DNA from: Climacteris rufus
Lineage: Eukaryota; Chordata; Aves; Passeriformes; Climacteridae
Assembly: GCA_013398175.1 (NCBI GenBank)
Contig: VZRZ01007863.1
Span: forward strand, 338,838-402,837
Length of the DNA: 64,000 bases
Reading direction: 5' to 3'
Position numbers and translations under genes: made by a program. Position 1 is the first letter of the stretch; every line of letters begins with the position of its first letter. The notes beneath the pieces were generated by a model. That model searched no databases, was not told where the DNA came from, and worked only from the letters and a program-made list of their open reading frames with translations. Shown piece by piece: positions 60,701 through 64,000 of the stretch.

Positions 60701-63700
60701 TCGCCAATGGTCTGTGTGTGCCTCTCCCCAGCCAAGCCTCGGCTGGCGGAGACTGGAGTAAATGGCATTAGCCCAGTCCCCTGGGTGGGAGCTGCTCGTC
60801 CTGCCTGCCTCTGCTCATCCTCCTCGGCGCCCAGCCCTGGCAGGACGGAGAGGATGAAGGGAAAGGTTAGGAGCTACTTAGCAATGAGGCTTAAAAAGCA
60901 GCAGTGGGGCAGACACCTGCGCTGTGTCCTGCAGAAGGCAGCCGTGGCCCCGCTCCAGCCCCGGGCTGCTCCAGCAAAGTGCTGCTTGCAATATGGTCTC
61001 GTTGGCTCTGGGGGAGAGCTGAGGAGCTGGGAGTGTTTCTCCTCTCTGACTCGTGGGTCAAGGTTGGTGCTGACAGTGCTGTTTCTTGGTGAGCATTCAG
61101 AGCCTCACAGGGCTCAGCCACGGTGGGGAACAGCCCAGCAGGACCCGCAGCACCCATGGGCGCTGGGACACCCGTCCTGCTGGCAGCAGGTCACACTCTG
61201 CACTTTGCATTAAACAGAAACTGGCTCACACACTGTTCCCAGCAAGAGTGGTCGGAGCAATGCGTGGCCCAAGATGTTCCAGTTTGCACAATGGGGTATT
61301 TATGAGTTTATTTTAGTGCAGGGCGTTCAGCTGCTGCCTTTCCTCACAGTGGTGCAGTGTGGTCTGATGCTGCCAATGCCTCCACCAGGGAACATCATGG
61401 AGCTTGGAGCGCCAAGGAAAGTTTACAGGGAAGTGTCCTTTTTTTCCCTTTCTTTTTTTTTTTTTTTCCCCCAGCCATAAAAAACACTTTTCTGCATTTC
61501 TCCACGTCAGCATCCTGGAGGTCACAGCAGCGAGCTGCTGGAGAGGTGTCTGGTGCCAAGCCCACGTGTGAGGGAAGGAGATGCCCATGCACAGAAAGGG
61601 GGTGAGTGCAGCAAACCTGCAGCAAACTTCCCTCTGTGCTGGGAGTGGGAAAACAGCCCCTTTCCCTGAGCTTTCATTAATAATGACTTTTGAAGTAATT
61701 TTTAAAAGCTACCACAGCCCTTTGTTTTCCTTCCAAGGATTCTTCTGTGTTTTACAACCTCTTTTCTGTCCTTAACCCCACTTGCAGAGCAGGGAAATAA
61801 GGCAGAGAAGGGCAAAGAGCATCCACTCGTCCCTCTCCCTTCCTGAGGGGATGAGGCACCCCAGCTCAGGCCTGATGCAGTGACCCCACTGCTGCGCTGG
61901 GTAGGGCTGCAGGAACTGCAGGGAACCCAGAGAGCTGCTACACCCCCTTGTGCCTCCTGCCCAGCTCCCGTGGGACAACCCCGGCTGCCCTGATCTCCTT
62001 AAAAAATCCTGGCAGAGGACATGGAGCAGCAGAAGGCCACCAGGTCCCCTCCAAGTCTCTTTCCAGCCCAGCCTGCACTCTCCTCTCCATGAGGATGCTG
62101 CTGCGTGGCCACAGCGGTTCTGTGGAGACTGCTGGTCCCCTCCTGCTGGCTTGTGAGCCACCCCACTCCTGCCTTTCCCCCGCTGGGCTTGGCTTTGCCC
62201 CCCTGCTCCATTTCTGCCGCTGCTGGGGAGAGGCAGCTCGGGAGAGCTGCTAATGACTGCCGGCCAAAGGAAGGTTTATCAGAGCTTTCCCCTGAATTGT
62301 TTGCTCTCACTGTAATTGATGAGTCTTTAATGAGTCTCATGGGACGATGTGTTTGAAGGGAGCTCTTTCCTCTCCGTCCCCAAGGAAAAGGATGTTTCAA
62401 CTGATCTCGGCTCTCGGGGAAACATGAATAACTCTTCTCCATCTCTCTATTGTCATCCCAGCCGCCGCTCGCAGCGCGCTCCGGCAGCTGCCTGGCCATC
62501 ACTTACCCACTGCTACCTGCTCTTCTGCAACTGTTTTGGCAGCTCAGCAAAAGCAGGGAGCAAATCTTTTGGGCAAAGCATAACGGGTGCTGAGCTTGGA
62601 TTGTTTCTGGCCCATCTGTGCGTGTGGAAGCAGGTAAAAATAGCTTCTAATGGCTGGGCCATGGGAGAAGCACAGTCCCTTTGTGGAGAGCATTCGTATG
62701 AGGATTCGCCTTGCTGGGGGGTTGCTCCAGCAGGGATTTGCTGTTGCCGGTCCTGGAGCAGGGCTCAAGGGGCTGAAGAAGGCAATGAGGGCTCATTCAT
62801 GCCAGGAGCAGGGCTGGGAGCTTCCCCAAGCCTGCGGTCCAGGGGCTGAAGGAGAGGAAAAGCCATTTTAACGTGTTGTTTCCTTCAGCTTGAAGCAGAG
62901 CGAGAGGCTTTTGGCTTTCACTGCTTTGTGCAGAGCCAAAGAACTGAAAAAAACTCTTTTTGAGTTAGGTCCGAGGGTTGTGAGTGGGTTATTTTCCTTG
63001 TGGGTTTTTACTTTTGGTTGTGTGGTAGGGATGGGTGAGTCCTCCTGGCAGGAAGGAACCCTCCTCGCTGCCCTTCGAAATGATTTGAGGTTTGGGTTAC
63101 AAAGATGAGACAATTTAAAAGATGCCAAAGTGGAGAGCACGCTAGCTGGCTGTTCCCATCCGAGAGGCTATTTATTTTAAATAAGTTGACACTCACCAGC
63201 TGTCAAGATCCTGCTGACTGGTGGAACATTATTTATATTCAAAGCTGTCTTAAAAAGCAAACACGAAACCAAACTTCCCCATTAGGGGGTCGGGCAGCAG
63301 AAGGGAGGAAGGGTGAAGAGGACATCACACGGATATGTGAACATAAATATTTGCAGAATAATGTGTATTAATGCTCTTGGTTTTTCTCCTGGAATGCAAT
63401 AATGCCTGCAATTGAGTTCATTGGCCAAATTGAATTTGGGCTCCTGTAGAAGTCTCTTTATATTAAGTGCTTTAACATACATCACCTTCTCAGTCTATCG
63501 ATGAAATTCTATTATCCGCTCAGGGCCGGACACAACTCGGCAACAAAATCGGAGGGGGAATAAAACCCTTCACAAACCGAAGCCAGGAGCAGGTAATAGG
63601 ACCTTGGGCATCTGTCTCTGGCTATCGACAAAGTGTCAGGAGCGTCTGGGGGAGGGAGGAGCTCTCCGGGTTTCTCGCTAACTCCCTCCCTCCCTCCTGC

Positions 63701-64000
63701 CCAGCCCAGCGAGTTTCCTCCCCATCCTGCTGCAGTGGGAGCAGAAACCTTTGCAGGACTCGAGCAGAACAGTTGCTGCACATTAATTTAATTTAACTAT
63801 ATGACCAAGAGCAAGATTTTGCCTGAACTCCAGCTAATTCCAGCCTGGAGGAATGCCAGGGAAATTCAGCCCTGCAGCTCTCGGGGGCTGCCCAGCGTGG
63901 AGGCGAGGACGGGCCGAGGAACGCGGCGCTCTGCTGGCACAGACTTGGCCGTCCTTGACACGAGGATGCTGCTACCTCCTGGGACCCGAATTCTGTCTGC
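57738..64000 (-). other. NTNG2: NTNG2 intron upstream of LE1 (continues past the window)
   Basis: More than 6 kb with no exon of the large laminin N-terminal domain and no other gene. There is a T/C homopolymer tract at 61439-61473. An AT-rich stretch at 63080-63560 looks unique rather than repetitive. GC-rich stretches give many chance open frames, none with family resemblance. Confidence 0.5.

Noticed and set aside
1..64000. Search by eye for tRNA, rRNA, bacterial operons, phage genes or a novel multi-gene system
   Set aside because: None found. The window is explained by three vertebrate genes, their introns and common avian repeats.

Overview
The window is vertebrate nuclear DNA, almost certainly from a bird. 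It has intron-rich genes with GT-AG junctions, several CR1 LINE 3' ends, compact introns and a CpG-island promoter. The gene order TTF1 - SETX - NTNG2, with SETX and NTNG2 meeting tail to tail, is the order known from human 9q34. One long LTR-like repeat after TTF1 resembles songbird endogenous retroviral LTRs, so a passerine is my best guess. That last step is inference.

Layout. (1) 1-4326, plus strand: the last nine exons of TTF1 (RNA polymerase I transcription termination factor), with the 5' half outside the window. (2) 4327-8558: TTF1 3' UTR and intergenic DNA with LTR-like sequence. (3) 8559-10041: the SETX CpG-island promoter and non-coding first exon, present twice as 741-bp copies either side of a single N at 9300. 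This is most likely an assembly artefact. (4) 12282-35398, plus strand: all 24 coding exons of SETX (senataxin). They join in frame at every junction into one 2791-residue protein, including a 4230-bp giant exon, a complete SF1B helicase core and a C-terminal tail with six 16-residue repeats. (5) 35399-44173: convergent 3' ends of SETX and NTNG2, with no further gene recognised. (6) 44174-57737, minus strand: the 3' exons of NTNG2 (netrin-G2), comprising the laminin-EGF modules, a 27-nt microexon, three candidate cassette exons and a GPI-anchor terminal exon. (7) 57738-64000: NTNG2 intron. The large N-terminal laminin domain lies beyond the window.

TTF1 acts in the nucleolus on rDNA. SETX resolves RNA-DNA hybrids at RNA polymerase II genes. 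NTNG2 is a GPI-linked synaptic adhesion protein that binds NGL-2/LRRC4. Nothing suggests they form one system; their adjacency is conserved synteny.

I found no tRNA, rRNA, CRISPR, prokaryotic operon or wholly new system. The most notable points are a threonine-rich mucin-like cassette exon plus two more symmetric phase-1 cassettes in NTNG2, a 50-bp minisatellite carrying repeated perfect 5' splice-site-like motifs upstream of one cassette, a 13-residue tandem-duplication insert between helicase motifs V and VI of SETX, the SETX coding minisatellite, and the duplicated promoter around the gap.
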